A stretch of 64,000 nt of DNA, taken from the NCBI GenBank assembly GCA_947650365.1, contig OX393555.1, positions 13,533,550 through 13,597,549 on the forward strand. The letters run 5' to 3'. The position numbers and the translations under genes are program-made. This stretch comes from Chamaelirium japonicum. Lineage: Eukaryota > Streptophyta > Magnoliopsida > Liliales > Melanthiaceae. Position 1 is the stretch's first letter. Each line of letters starts with the position of its first letter. Below the pieces are notes generated by a model that made no database searches, had not been told where the DNA came from, and worked only from the letters and a program-made list of their open reading frames with translations. Below, one piece after another: positions 34,216-45,790 of the stretch.

Positions 34216-36620
34216 GCGAATGGAGCGAATTCCTCCATTGCCCTAAAGCTTCTCGTGTCTCCGCTTCTTTTTGAAGCAAAATCCAGTGATGTTGAAGTCA
34301 CCGTTCAGAACCTAAAGCTCTGATAATGTCCGAAGACATTTTGCTCTAAGTGGAGAGAAAATATTCAGTGGATCCGGGATACATGCTGATGTGGTGCAAC
34401 CTCGTCACAGGACCGTCCGATGCACTCACACTTACGAGAGCACCGTACCAAGCCGTAGATACAAGCATATGAGACCCCCTTAAAATTGGGACCAAGTGAG
34501 CTTCACCCGTCAGGGTGCTTGCATCCATGGGTTGATGCGATTCACTAGTTGCATCTAGCATATGACTTAACCCACCAAAATCTAGACTGAGTGAGATTCA
34601 CACGTGGCTGCATTCACATATTGAAATCTCCGATGACATGCAAAGAGGATGGGAGTTGGAATCTAGATATTTCTTGCCTTGCCTAAATTCTTTGGAAGGC
34701 CACAAAATCTTACTAATTTGCATCCCTGCCCCTACCAATGATGAGGTGGGTATTTTGTAGGATTTTATGCTTGTTCAATAAAGGGTTAGGGCCTCAAAGA
34801 TGGTATAATCCGAGTCAAGTAGGTAGGGCCAACTAAGCTTGACCGACTTAGTTTAGGACCCCATCATCCATGGCCTCTGGTCTAGACTTGTTGACTCCAC
34901 GGATGGTAGACCCAAATTGCTTTGCGGGTAAGAGCTTCTCCAAAAGCTTCTGCATATTTGGCTCCCTAGTTTAGAAAAAAAGAGGCTTTCCTAGGAATAG
35001 GGAATCACTTTTGGCATAGGACTTCAGTAGATTTCATATCCTTCTTCCCTAAAAACTGAAATGACGGAAAACCCATTGCCATCTCTACTTATTCACCAAA
35101 CAATTGGCCCATGTCCAGCATTCCTTGTTGGTGAATCTTTCTAGTAACTTAGGGATGTAAATCAGGCCGGGTCGAACTAGTACCCGGCGGTCATTGGAGA
35201 GTGCAGCTTTCTCAGACTCGTCAGGCCGGGCGAACCTCTGGTCAAGGATCCAATCTCTGGTCCGGACCGGATGTACTGAGCCGCAGGCGTTTGGGTCTGG
35301 TCAGGTCTGATGGGCTAGAGCCATCGGAGCAGACCAACTTGAAATAAACTCTGCTCATATATAGTTTCATATTATGTATAACAAAAATAAAACTCACATT
35401 ATATTTAGAGGATACAGGGTATGAGTTCACAACCTAATTGAAATTAGACGGTCTACTCCTAACCATCCGATTCAAATGATTAAACTGTCCATCTAAGGTA
35501 AGGTGTATTTTTTTTTATCTGATTTTTGAGCAGGTCTCGCAATCTCTTTCCCCTCCGGCTTCGGTCCCCCATCCAACACCGGCAGCCCCCCCAACTCCTC
35601 ATCTCCTCCTTCCCCTTCGTTAGTCCACTTCGATGGTGAATAACACTCGCTCCCTCCGGATCCGGCAGCACCCCCCCCCCCCCCCCCCCAACTCCTCATC
35701 TCCTCATCTCCTCCGTCCCCTCCAGCAGGCACCCTCGACCTCATCGTCGATGGTGCTTATCGGTGGGGATGAGTGTGATTCACAGGTTGGGTGGCCTGAC
35801 GGAGGGAAAGGGGACCGGAACCGAAGGGGACGAGTTGCAATTCACCTGTTGGGGTAGCTTGACAAAGGGGACGATGGACCGGAGACGGAGGGGGGCGACT
35901 GTGATTCACTGTCGTGCTGCCCTGACGGAGGGGAAGGGGGACTGGAGGCTGCGAGTGCGATTCACGATCGGGGACGGGGGCTGCCGGAGGAGGCGACTGC
36001 GATTAACTAAGTGGAAAGTGAGACTAGCACCGGAGGGGAGTGCGATTCACCGCCGGGGGGGGGGGGGGGGGGGGGGGGGTTGAGTGGCCTGCGAGCGAGC
36101 CCTGGCCCCATGCCCGCTTTCTCTATAGAGTAAATATTTATGGATATGATATCATGTTCGTCGAGCCGACTTTCCGATCGGGCTGTAAGCTCCAGTTCAC
36201 AGCCTGAGCCCAGCCCACGGGCCCTTGGGTCAAGTCGTGCTGAGTCACACGGCATCAACGTTCATCCTAGCCATTGATTTCTTCGGTCCACGCCACATGC
36301 ATTGCTGTCTCTAATTCACAGTGATTGAGGGCTCCACTTTTGCCCATCTGATTATGGCCGGATATGACGAATCCTAACCATCCGTGGGACGACGGCTGGG
36401 GGCCAAATGCAGCCACCTATCAGAGGGCCTTCCATCTCCGGATGCCGCACTTCACCATCTCTATCATGGATGGTTGGGATTCTTCATGTGTCACATGGTT
36501 CCACCTGTCCGGCCTATGATGGATACACATCATTCTGTCCAACAGAAGCCTGTAAAACATTTTGGTTAAATAATATTTTCCACTGAAAAAATGATATTCA
36601 ACGATCACAGCCTAGCGCAT
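34216..36620. other. Intergenic, no gene recognised
   Basis: No reading frame resembles a known protein. A poly-C run lies near 35,671-35,689 and a G run near 36,055-36,079. Between 35,760 and 36,060 a GC-rich unit of very roughly 65-70 bp recurs about four times with the shared piece GATTCAC and GACGGAGGGGAAGGGG. The open frame at 35,763-36,083 is a product of that repeat. Confidence 0.6.
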
Positions 36621-36894
36621 AGGGCGTGTTTGGTTCCCAGTTTGACAAACTTGGGAATGCATGAGAACGACAAACATGAGAATGAGACTCCTATTCCTAT
36701 GTTTAGTTCGCTGTTTTGTACTGGATGGTTTGGGGGGTGGAGTGTGGGCGCGTATGGCGGAATGGGACACGAGGGGGGGGGTGGCAAAGCCCGCCAAAAA
36801 ACCGGAAACCAAACGCAGGTGTTGGCACAGTAAGGAAGGTAATGGATAAAGATGCCAGAAAATGGGCTTGAAAATTGGGAACCAAACACGCCCT
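36621..36894. mobile_element. MITE-like inverted-repeat element, 274 bp
   Basis: AGGGCGTGTTTGGTTCCCA at 36,621-36,639 is the exact inverse of TGGGAACCAAACACGCCCT at 36,876-36,894, giving 19-bp perfect terminal inverted repeats. The interior has no gene. GGGCGTGTTTGGTT ends are common in plant hAT and Harbinger MITEs. The flanks show no clear target duplication, so the superfamily is open. Confidence 0.8.
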
Positions 36895-37183
36895 TAGTTC
36901 GGGGTGCAAGGGATATATGGCAACGAAGGTATGGGTGGCAGTGGAGTTCGAAAAACCAAAAAGTCCAACTCGAACCCGACCCGAAACTTAGGTTATGAGT
37001 ATAAATTTTGTAACCAAAACAAGATTTGGGTAGGGTATGGGTATAAAAACTTTACCCGATCAACTTTTGGGTATTGCAATGGGCATCCCAATACCCATAA
37101 CCAAGACCCTATACCCAATTTCCCCTCTAACTTTTGTATATCAGATAATATACTTGAATTCCAAATTGTTGCAATATGCCTAA
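36895..37183. other. Intergenic strip before the chromovirus
   Basis: Contains repeated ACCCGA and GGGTATGGGTAT-type words and no gene. It continues beyond the chromovirus at 48,720. Confidence 0.5.
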
Positions 37184-37188
37184 ATTAT
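37184..37188. repeat. Target site duplication of the chromovirus, left
   Basis: ATTAT, matched at 48,715-48,719. Confidence 0.92.
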
Positions 37189-38548
37189 TGATGCAGCATG
37201 ATCAGCATCATCAGATCATCGCCAGAGACCTTAGTTACTGTCGTTTTTATTTTTATGCTTGGAGGACATTAGCCGTATGAGACTTGTTAGTCGTTTATTT
37301 CAGTTTTTGGCCATTTTCTATGTTTTTGGCCTAATTTCAGCACTTAGTATTATTTATGTTCTTGCCCAATTCATGGGGGATGTCCATGATTTTATCCGAT
37401 GGTTTTTCGGATTGAATCCGGGTCTTCTCGGGTGAGTTTCTGCATGTTATTAATAAAAATCTGGGTGCGTGTGTTTGCGGGGTACCAACGGACGAGATTA
37501 TTTCTCGAAGCCGACGGTTAGATGGCAAAATAACTCAAATTAGATGACGTGGCAACATATGAGCTTCAATTAGGAGTTAAATGAGCTTATCTTAAGCCCA
37601 ACAGGGCTTCACATTGAGATGCCCCCCCTTCTCTTTTTCCCGTGAATCCACCCGTCCGCCCCTTGTCCGTGCGGATCCCGAGGCCACCCCGACCCCCTTC
37701 CGTTCCCTCTCTTCTCTCTCTCTTCTTTCCCTTGTTTTCCTCCCTTTTCCTTGCCTTTCTTAGCCCTTGCATCTCCATCATGCAACCCTTATTCCCCTTT
37801 GATCTTGGCCATCAAAACAGAAACCCTAACTCTACAAAAAGATAAAGAAAGAAGAAGAATTCAGAGTTTTGATCATTGCTGAAATTCGTGCCTCTACGTG
37901 AGAGCTTCCGGGAGAGACTCGTGTCCCCGACCCTCGCCGCATCCGCGACTTTGCCTCGTGAAGGCCTCGGTGTTGTTCTTCCGAAGGTTTCGGCTTCTCC
38001 CGACATCCAGCCTTGTTCCGTGTGCGGGATCATCGGCGCATCCTCGCAATCGACCCACGACGAAAAATCCCAGGCAGTATCTATCTTTTACTTTATTTCC
38101 CATCGCATCAGTATCGTTTTTATTTGTTTCCATTGCCTCCGCTCTGCATCGCAGCCATCATCTTCCCTTTCATCGCTAGTTGAAGCCCTAACATATGCCT
38201 ATTCATTAGTTTTGCTATCTATAGTCTGTCGGTGACCCTAGCAAGCATATCTAACCTATTTTTAGTGAAAAATCTGATGCAAACCTATTGTTAAATTTCT
38301 ATATCTATTACTGCGATTGAATCTATTAATTGCTGAAATTAGTTTTGTGATAATATTGCGTTCTTTATTGTTCAATCTGAAATCTGCTTTATGTTGATTG
38401 CGTAGACTTTTAGTCCTGCGCGAGATAACTTATATTTGTTGTCCTTTTGAGCTATACGTCGCTATATTGATCACTAAATCTAGTTATTGACCAAAGGGAA
38501 CCCTAAAAGGGTTTAAGATTGTAGTGCACCTTATCGGCACCTGCATCA
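37189..38548 (+). repeat. Chromovirus 5' LTR
   Basis: TGATGCAGCATG to CACCTGCATCA. It includes a C/T-rich stretch at 37,625-37,760. The PBS starts three bases later. The two LTRs are closely similar along their length. Confidence 0.94.
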
Positions 38549-38551
38549 AGT

Positions 38552-38563
38552 TGGTATCAGAGC
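38552..38563 (+). promoter_or_regulatory. Chromovirus primer-binding site, initiator tRNA-Met
   Basis: TGGTATCAGAGC, three bases after the LTR end. Confidence 0.93.
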
Positions 38564-38719
38564 TCGAAAGAACCTGTTCGGGTTTCTTTTGAGTGCTGAA
38601 TTTCAGCAAACCCTCATCTTCTTATTTACTGATTTTGCATAGGGCATAATGTTGCGTGCTTGAATTTGCATCTAGTGTTAGGATTGCATTGTGTGAAACC
38701 TCTGCATATCTCGTAACCC

Positions 38720-40180
38720 ATGGCTGATCGTACCCATCTGCACCGGGATGCCCGGAATCGGGGATGTTTTCCTCGAGGACCACAACCTCGTGGTGCTTGG
38801 CAAGAAGCGACCCAAAATACGTTGGATCGACATGCAACCTTGTTGCAAGAGATCACCGATAGGCTGGGATTACTGTTACAAGATAGAGGCGTCAACCCTA
38901 ATACCCGACCGGTCGAAGAGGACCCGGGAGGGGCAGAAACCAATCCATATGCCGAGGGTCATAGGGTCGAAGAGCAAGATCGAAACCAGGGCGTAAATCG
39001 AAATCCGATCCCAAACCCACCTCAGAACCAGAATCAAGCCTTACCTTAGAATCACAACCGATACCAACCGAAAGAGCAAAATTGAGCTGACTATCTTGAT
39101 TCGCCCCCTGAGTCTGAAGCTGAGTTGGACGAGTCCGACGTAGACTTCGAACGAGAGTACGTTCAGTTCGGTCGTCCCAGAAACCCTAGAGAGCAGCATG
39201 CGCGTGATCAGCACGGCATGGAAGAGCGCCTTCACTACACCAAAACAGACAAATTGTAACGGTCAATTAGTAACGGTTGTTACAAAAAGTGTTACAAATA
39301 TCTATAACGCCATATTCCTAACGGTTTTTTTGTGTTACTAAACATATTTATAACAGTTGGCTGTGTTACTAAATCCTGATTTTGGTGTAGTGCTTGTGTG
39401 AGCCCTTGAGAGATCCCAAGGTTACGGAGTCCGAGTTGACATCGATGACTTTAGGGGAAGTCATGATGCTGACGCATTCCTTGACTGAATAGAAAGCGTC
39501 GAGCACTTCTTTGAATGGAAAGATCTCTCTGACGATCGAAAAGTCAAACTCGTGGCAACTAAACTGAAAGGAGCCGCTTTGGTTTGGTGGCGAGAGTTGC
39601 AAACAAGTCGCCTTAGGAAAGGGAAGCAAAAGGTCGCAACGTGGGCCAAAATGCGTGACAAGATGCGACTGAAGTACCTTCCTCCTGACTACCGTACCTC
39701 TCTGTACCAGAGGCTGCTTAGCCTGAAACAAGGCAATCGAAGCGTACAGGAGTACACTGAAGAGTTTGACATCCTGACCATTCGTAACGCCATCCCGGAA
39801 GACGATGAACAGAAGGCTGCACGCTACGTCTCGGGATTGCACTATCAAATTCAGGACGTGCTAGCAATGCAGACCATCCTCACTATGATGGAAGCATCTA
39901 GACAAGCCCTCAAGGCTGAGAAGATTCAACAACGAGCCTTTAGAAGAGAAGTTGCCCCTAGAGTGGCCCCAGGTGCTCCTTCAGCTGGAAGAGGAGCCCC
40001 TCCTACTAGAGTCACCCCACCTGTTCCCACTCCGACTATAACTCCATCAAGAACCAATCAACCCCCTGGTCAGGTTGAACAATCAAGTCGTGAGCAAGGT
40101 GCGATAGGAAGTCGACCACCCGGAGCGACTTACAAATGCTTCGAGTATAGGGAAGTAGGACATCTCATCGCCGAATACCT
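38720..40180 (+). pseudogene. Chromovirus gag, broken
   Basis: It starts at ATG 38,720 (MADRTHLHRD), about 170 bases after the LTR. The N-terminal block is stopped at 39,047 and again at 39,083 with homology continuing in frame, then cut by the mini-CACTA at 39,233-39,392. Beyond it the capsid region is recognisable: VEHFFEWKDLSDDRK and GAALVWWRELQ near 39,500-39,600, then QRLLSLKQGNRSVQEYTEEF. A TGA at about 39,487 replaces the expected Trp. The zinc knuckle near 40,137-40,180 reads CFEYREVGHLIAEY. The second and last cysteines of the CCHC are both Tyr, so it would not bind zinc. Confidence 0.87.
39233..39392. mobile_element. Mini-CACTA element (160 bp) in the chromovirus gag
   Basis: It starts CACTACACCAAAA and ends TTTTGGTGTAGTG, a 13-bp perfect inverted repeat with the CACTA signature. 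The 3-bp target duplication CTT is at 39,230-39,232 and 39,393-39,395. The interior has several TAACGGTT/GTTAC-type subterminal motifs and no gene. Its TIR differs from that of the large CACTA at 54,271, so it probably belongs to another family. Confidence 0.93.
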
Positions 40181-41040
40181 AAAAAGGAGACATCAGACCC
40201 ATCTGATAGAAAGTGAAGAGCCAACTGAGGAAACCCTAAACAACATGGCTGAAGAAGGGCATGATGATGACCCTAGAGATGCCGAATATCAGGAGGATGA
40301 CGAAACACATGATGTCGTCGCTGAAGCTGACGAGGCAACGTATGCACTAGTCATGCACCGTGTTTTATCGACCCCGAAAGCTCCTAAACCAGATCGATGG
40401 CTTAGAAGGAACATCTTCCACACCACTTGTACCTCAAAGGGGAGGCATTGCATCCTCATCATAGACAGTGGTAGTACCGAGAACTTGGTCGCCCAGATCA
40501 TGGTTGACAAGTTAGGGCTCAAGACAGAGAAGCTGATCAAGCCATACAACCTGTCTTGGTTTAAGAAAGGATCAGATGTCGCTATTAAAGAGCGATGCCT
40601 AGTCGAATACACCATTGGCAAGATGTATAAGGAAGCTGTTTGGTGTGACGTGGCGCCCTTGGGTATTTGTCACATTCTGTTGGGCTGCCCGTGGCAGTAC
40701 GACAGAAAGACAACACATGATGGGGAGAAGAACGCTTACTCCTTCTGCAAAGATGACTATAATATCACCTTAGTGCCTCAGAGGGAACCCCTGAAACCAA
40801 TTTCTAGTAAACCGACACCCCCACCCGTCACCCCGAAATTACCAAAAGAAAGACCGAAAGCCGTACCAACATTGCTGACACAAGCTTGCTTTGAGGACGA
40901 GCTTAGAGAATCTCACTCCATCTTTTTCCTAGTAGCAAAAGAAGCCACAGAGGGCCCTAACATTCCTAATGAGATTCGAGTCCTACTTGAATAGTTCAAT
41001 GATCTCATCCCAGAGGAACTAATATTCAATATTGCATTGA
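40181..41040 (+). pseudogene. Chromovirus protease and linker, broken
   Basis: This continues the frame that opened at 39,552. An acidic linker leads into a retropepsin: ILIIDSGSTENLV near 40,450-40,490 holds the catalytic D-S-G, and ICHILLGCPWQYD near 40,663-40,700 the LLG motif (usually GRPW; here GCPW). A Pro-rich linker follows. TAG at 40,992 closes the frame; related sequence continues to about 41,080 with two more stops (near 41,042 and 41,085) before RT. Confidence 0.85.
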
Positions 41041-41083
41041 CCTAGTCCCAGGAGCGACGCTACCTCACCTTCCTCACTACCGA

Positions 41084-41721
41084 ATGAGTCCGTCTAAATA
41101 CGAGGAGACGCGTCGACAGGTTACCGAGTTACTGCAAAAGGGACTAATCCAAGAGAGCATGAGTCCATGCACAGTACCTGCACTTCTAACTCCCAAGAAG
41201 GATGGGACATGGAGAATATGCATAGATTATCGTGTCATCAATCGAATAACGATCAAGTATAGATTTTCGATTCCCCGATTGGATGATATGCTTGACATGC
41301 TACATGGCACGAAAATCTTTTCAAAAATTGATCTTCGTAGCGGTTATCATCAGATCCGCGTACGACCCGGCGATGAATGGAAGACTGCCTTTAAAACCCG
41401 GGAAGGACTGTATGAAGGGCTAGTAATGCCATTTGGTCTATCGAATGCACCAAGTACCTTTATGAGGTTTATGAATCAGGTGCTCAGACCATTCATAGGG
41501 AAGTTCGTTGTCGTATACTTTGATGACATCCTTATCTATAGTACGACATCTGAACAACATGTCGAGCACTTGCGAGAAGTCCTGAAAACGCTTAGGAAAG
41601 ACAAGCTGTACATCCATCTGAAGAAGTGCACTTTTCTGACAGACAGCTTGACCTTTCTAAGCTACATCGTGTGCTCCGAAAGGATACGGGTCGATCCAGA
41701 GAAGGTCGAAGCCATCAAGTC
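41084..41721 (+). CDS. Chromovirus reverse transcriptase, cut by the solo LTR
   Basis: Open RT domain: [15 protein letters not shown] near 41,212, [13 protein letters not shown] near 41,319, [13 protein letters not shown] near 41,425 and the catalytic [11 protein letters not shown] near 41,511. It ends at KVEAIKS, where a 3.45 kb LTR has inserted after 41,721. The codons just past 41,721 belong to the inserted LTR. The chain resumes at 45,176 with [13 protein letters not shown]-like sequence. Confidence 0.9.
41717..41721. repeat. Target site duplication of the solo LTR, left
   Basis: AAGTC, matched at 45,171-45,175. Confidence 0.93.
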
Positions 41722-44700
41722 TGTCACGCCCCAGAAATCTAAAGACCGATTTCTGGGGTGTAAGGTGAGAAAAGGAAAAAGGGTTCTGGGTATGGTTATT
41801 TAACTATGCAAATTTAGGATTCACACTGGGCTCTTTCTACGCTCACACACAAGCAAATGAAAGAAGGGGAAGAAACAAAAGCTCAGGCTCGACCTTTAAA
41901 AGGGATATCCTTTCAGTACATGCGACCCAACGGTGTCACAACATACTGAAAGAATATCCTCTAAAGGAGCACGAGGCTCAAGCCTCCGACGGCGAGCCGA
42001 GTATCTCACTCGCTCCCGAACACTCGGTGCATCTGTCTGGAGGTCCTATCTACTGGGCTTGTCAAATTAGGTCAATTATTCGTCTTATATTTTTGTGGTG
42101 ATCTAACCTAGGCTTTGGGCCTTGAGGAGAGGCCTACCCAAAGAAATTCAGCTGGCACATTACCACTTATCACACTAGGTGCCTAATAATAGAAGTCTTA
42201 TTCCAATCCACTCGATTACATCGCAAGAAAGAGACTACTGATAAAACGACATACTAGAATTAAAAGGAAAAAACTGCAACTCTAAACTCGTTCCTGGACT
42301 CCTACTGCTGCTCCGATGCCTCAACTCCTGCAGAAGAGTCTACTCGTGGGAATGAGTAGCCCCCAAAAATACATTTGGAAGATTAGCCAAATAAATGGCT
42401 AGTGACAAGCTAACAATTTTAATAACTAACAACGCTCAAATTTTAAGACAAATTACTGATTAACCTAATTGTCAAGCTATGTTCTCAATCACATCCTATG
42501 TGTCCATGCAATTTCTACATTCACATGCAAATCCTACTGTCACTAGGTCATCGTGTGAACAGTCATACAATTCAAAATTTATAATCAGACAATTACACAC
42601 TCATACATGAACCCCGGATATTTTGTTCAACCTGCCCCAGGTCGGGCATTACTATCGGGCCTTTTATTTCGATGTAGAGGGCCAACTCTCTCGCCGTGCA
42701 TCCACCAACTCCATGCACAATTCACCCAGATGATCATAAGGGGTTTCCCGTCTTTCACGGTGGAGCTCTACCGCCCAATTTGCTTTACTATGGGGACTTC
42801 AACTCCCCGGGACAGGGTTGCTAGGCCAATCTCTACTCGAGGGCACCTCCTATTGGCTTTACCACAACCCTTGCCCGTGACCCCTAACCTACTTAACTTC
42901 GGTTGTACGCGCAAGGTGGTTCACGACCCTTGCGCGCACGGGGTCCCTACCCTCTAACCAGGTAGATTAACAAAACACATTGCATTGAATGAACTAAACA
43001 ATGTTTAAATCATTTTCGATGGATTACACCAGGATTCGCACCCACTCACAACCCAACATCAAAATTAAATATCATAAAGCACTCTCGCCCAAAATCCCTT
43101 TACTAGGGTTACCACGCTCCCTCAGGAGGGTGGGTCCCGATAATTCTTTTATTATTTATTTATTCCAATTAAGGGAAATACCTATCTATGGTGTCCATGC
43201 AAACAATAGAAAATTTATTATCAAATTATTAACTTTTTATGCATGCGTCGCCGGACTCGCGACTCCGCATGCAAGGCGGGGTCCACTCGACCACATGCGA
43301 CGACGTCCGGCGGGACCCGCATGCAGCGTTATGGACACCTACCCTTAATTTCTATATTGACGTTATTAATTATTAAAGAAAGCGTGCTGTGTCACCTGGT
43401 CGACGTGCACGAACTCCTGTCACTGGTCTTAGCTCCGCCTGCGGTTGGATCATCCCGGTCACGAACTGGTAATTCAATCACACGAGCATATATTAAAGTC
43501 TAAGTCGGTGGGTCCCTACAAGGGTGAGAAAGCCAAGTCGGAACTCGGTCCGTCTTTCGCCCGAGACGTCCTTGGGCTAGGGTTTTGGGTTTAGAAAAAT
43601 ATTTTACCGACGGACTCATGGGCCTTACCGAGTCTAAACTCGGATCGGGGGTAAACAACCAGTCTCGATGGGTCGAATCTGGGAATGACCGGATGGGTAC
43701 GAGGGTTGTTCGGGTGTGACCTGGTTTGGCTTGGCGAATCCGCCATCGGGCCGATTGCCAACAACACCACCAAAAAGAAAATAACAATTCTACCCTAGGT
43801 TTTCGGTTTCGGGTACTCGACCAATACTGGCGGTCATGGGTTGTACTAAGCCAAAGGTCGGCTGGGTAGGTTCGGTCAGTGGGCACAAGTCATTCAATTG
43901 CCATAGCAAAGGGAGGGACGGTGTCGATGGTGGCTGGTTGGGGGCTACAACCTGTCAGGCTGCCGATAGCAAGCCGTCGGTAACCCCGACGGCAAGGTGA
44001 AAGGGGGGTAGAACCTGGGTATTGGGTGGTCCGTGGGGCCTGGCCTGGCTGCATCGGGCCTCGCCAGCTGCACGGTTGCCGGCTACAATTCCAACGGCCA
44101 TGGCCGTGTCGAAGGGGAACAACAACCACGGTTTTGGTCGTGGTTGATCTCAACAGAATAACAGGAAAAAGAAAAGACAAAAAAGGGGAAGATGGGAGTG
44201 CTGACCTGACTCGATGGGGAGTCGTTGGCTCCGGCTGCGACTCCTCCGGCCGGTTGCTCTCCGGCGCCGTGCGAGTAGAGCCCCACCGCAGGAGAGAGAA
44301 AACGAGAGAGATCGGGAAGATGACGAGGGAGATCGATCGGAGAGGGATGAGGGGGGTCGGATCGGTTTAGGGCTTTGATTTATAGGAAAGAGGGGGCTGC
44401 GGGGATTGGGATCGGGGGAAAAGGGATGAGGTCGGCGGGATAGAGATGAGGGGAGAAAATCGTGGGTATTTTGGGAAGGGATCGGGGTTGTTGGGGCAGC
44501 GGGATAGAGAGGGTTCGGATGAGTGATAGAGGGGGGAAGAGAGGGATCGGGTTAGAGAGAGAGATCGGGTGGCTGAGAGGTGAGATGGGAGAGAGAGATC
44601 GGTTTAGAGAGGGAGAGAGATAGGATCAGGTTTTAGAGAGGGAGAGAGATGGGATCGAGTTTGAGAGAGGTGGGTTGCTGGGCTTGGGTTGGGTTGAGAT

Positions 44701-45170
44701 GGGGTGGTTGAAAGGGTTGGTTAAAAGGGTTGGTTTTAAAAAAAAAAAGAAAAGTACAGATTTGAATAGGGTAAGGTGGGGTTTCGGTTGGGTTGGGTTG
44801 GGTTGAGATGGGGTTTGGGTTTTTAATTTTTTTTTTTTCTCTACTAAACAAGTTTTGCTCGCAGATCAAGCAAGGCTCGCACCCCGGGCTCGCATCGCAC
44901 CGAGACGGGCCGGTGCGCAAACTTCACGAGTCCGACAGACTCGCCTAAAAGCCTTTTATTCTAGTTAATTTAAATTATCAAGACAATCATGCCATGCCTC
45001 CAGCGTCGCCTAGCGACCCGGACCCGGGGCCCACTGCCCGGTCCAACTCATGCTCCAGTAAACACCAATGACGATCATAAATACTAAAAACAATCAATCA
45101 ATTTAGCAACAATAATAATGAAAATAAATAAAACCGGGCTGCCCTGAAATCAAACGCACCGGGTATTACA
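41722..45170 (-). mobile_element. Solo LTR (3,449 bp), relative of the LARD family
   Basis: It begins TGTCACGCCCCAGAAATC and ends GGGTATTACA, flanked by the 5-bp duplication AAGTC. No PBS, polypurine tract or interior is present, so it arose by recombination between two LTRs of one element. The termini and the 360-bp core match the LARD LTRs, but most other parts are diverged and it is about 0.75 kb shorter, so it is a sister family. G/A-rich sequence fills 44,400-44,660. A TATA-like CCTATAAATC on the minus strand near 44,378 fits leftward transcription. Confidence 0.94.
42609..42968 (+). repeat. 360-bp conserved LTR core, copy 4
   Basis: Again exactly 360 bp, although the surrounding LTR is diverged from the LARD LTRs. 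The open frame is longer here (42,607-42,957) because the TAG that precedes it in copies 2 and 3 is TCG. Confidence 0.88.
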
Positions 45171-45175
45171 AAGTC
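45171..45175. repeat. Target site duplication of the solo LTR, right
   Basis: AAGTC. Confidence 0.93.
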
Positions 45176-45790
45176 ATGGCCCATTCCAAAGAACGTTAGT
45201 GATGTGCGATGGTTCCATGATCTAACATCCTTTTATCGCAGATTCATTAAGAACTTTAGTTCCGTCATTGCACCTCTCACGAACTGTATAAAGAAGGGTG
45301 GTTTCCTTTGGACCCCTGAAGTTGAAGTGAGTTTCGATCTCATCAAGATCAAAATGATGAGTGCTCTAGTTTTGGCACTCCCGAACTTTGAAAAGGTCTT
45401 TGAGATTGACTATGATGCCTCTCACGTCGGGATAGGAGCAGTCCTTATTCAAGAAAGACGTCCCGTCACATTCTTCAGCGAGAAGTTGAATGTCACGCGT
45501 TTGAATTACTCGACATACGACATTGAGTTTTACGCGGTTGTTCAAGCCCTCAAGCACTGGAGGCATTCTTGATCCAACGAGAATTTGTGCTCAATTCTGA
45601 CCACGAAGCGCTTCGCTATCTGAAGTCTCAGCGTAGTTTGAACCAACGTCATGCTAAGTGGTCTAATTTCTTGCAAGAGTACACGTTCAACCTCCGATAT
45701 AAGGTTGGAGTCCTGAATAAAGCTGCTGACGCTTTGAGTCGACGAGGCCTGATGCTAGTCACTTTACAGCCCGTCGTTGTTTTTTTTTGA
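45176..45790 (+). pseudogene. Chromovirus RNase H, frameshifted
   Basis: This continues RT after the solo [21 protein letters not shown] near 45,227 is the RT-RNase H junction. [18 protein letters not shown] near 45,409 and [17 protein letters not shown] near 45,520 supply RNase H acidic residues. A one-base shift near 45,569 moves to the frame with FVLNSDHEALRYLKSQ (third acidic site) and LNKAADALSRR. This frame closes at 45,788. Confidence 0.9.

Noticed and set aside
35493-36083. Gly/Arg-rich ORFs near poly-C and poly-G runs
   Set aside because: Minisatellite and homopolymer translation; the homopolymers may also be inaccurately sequenced.
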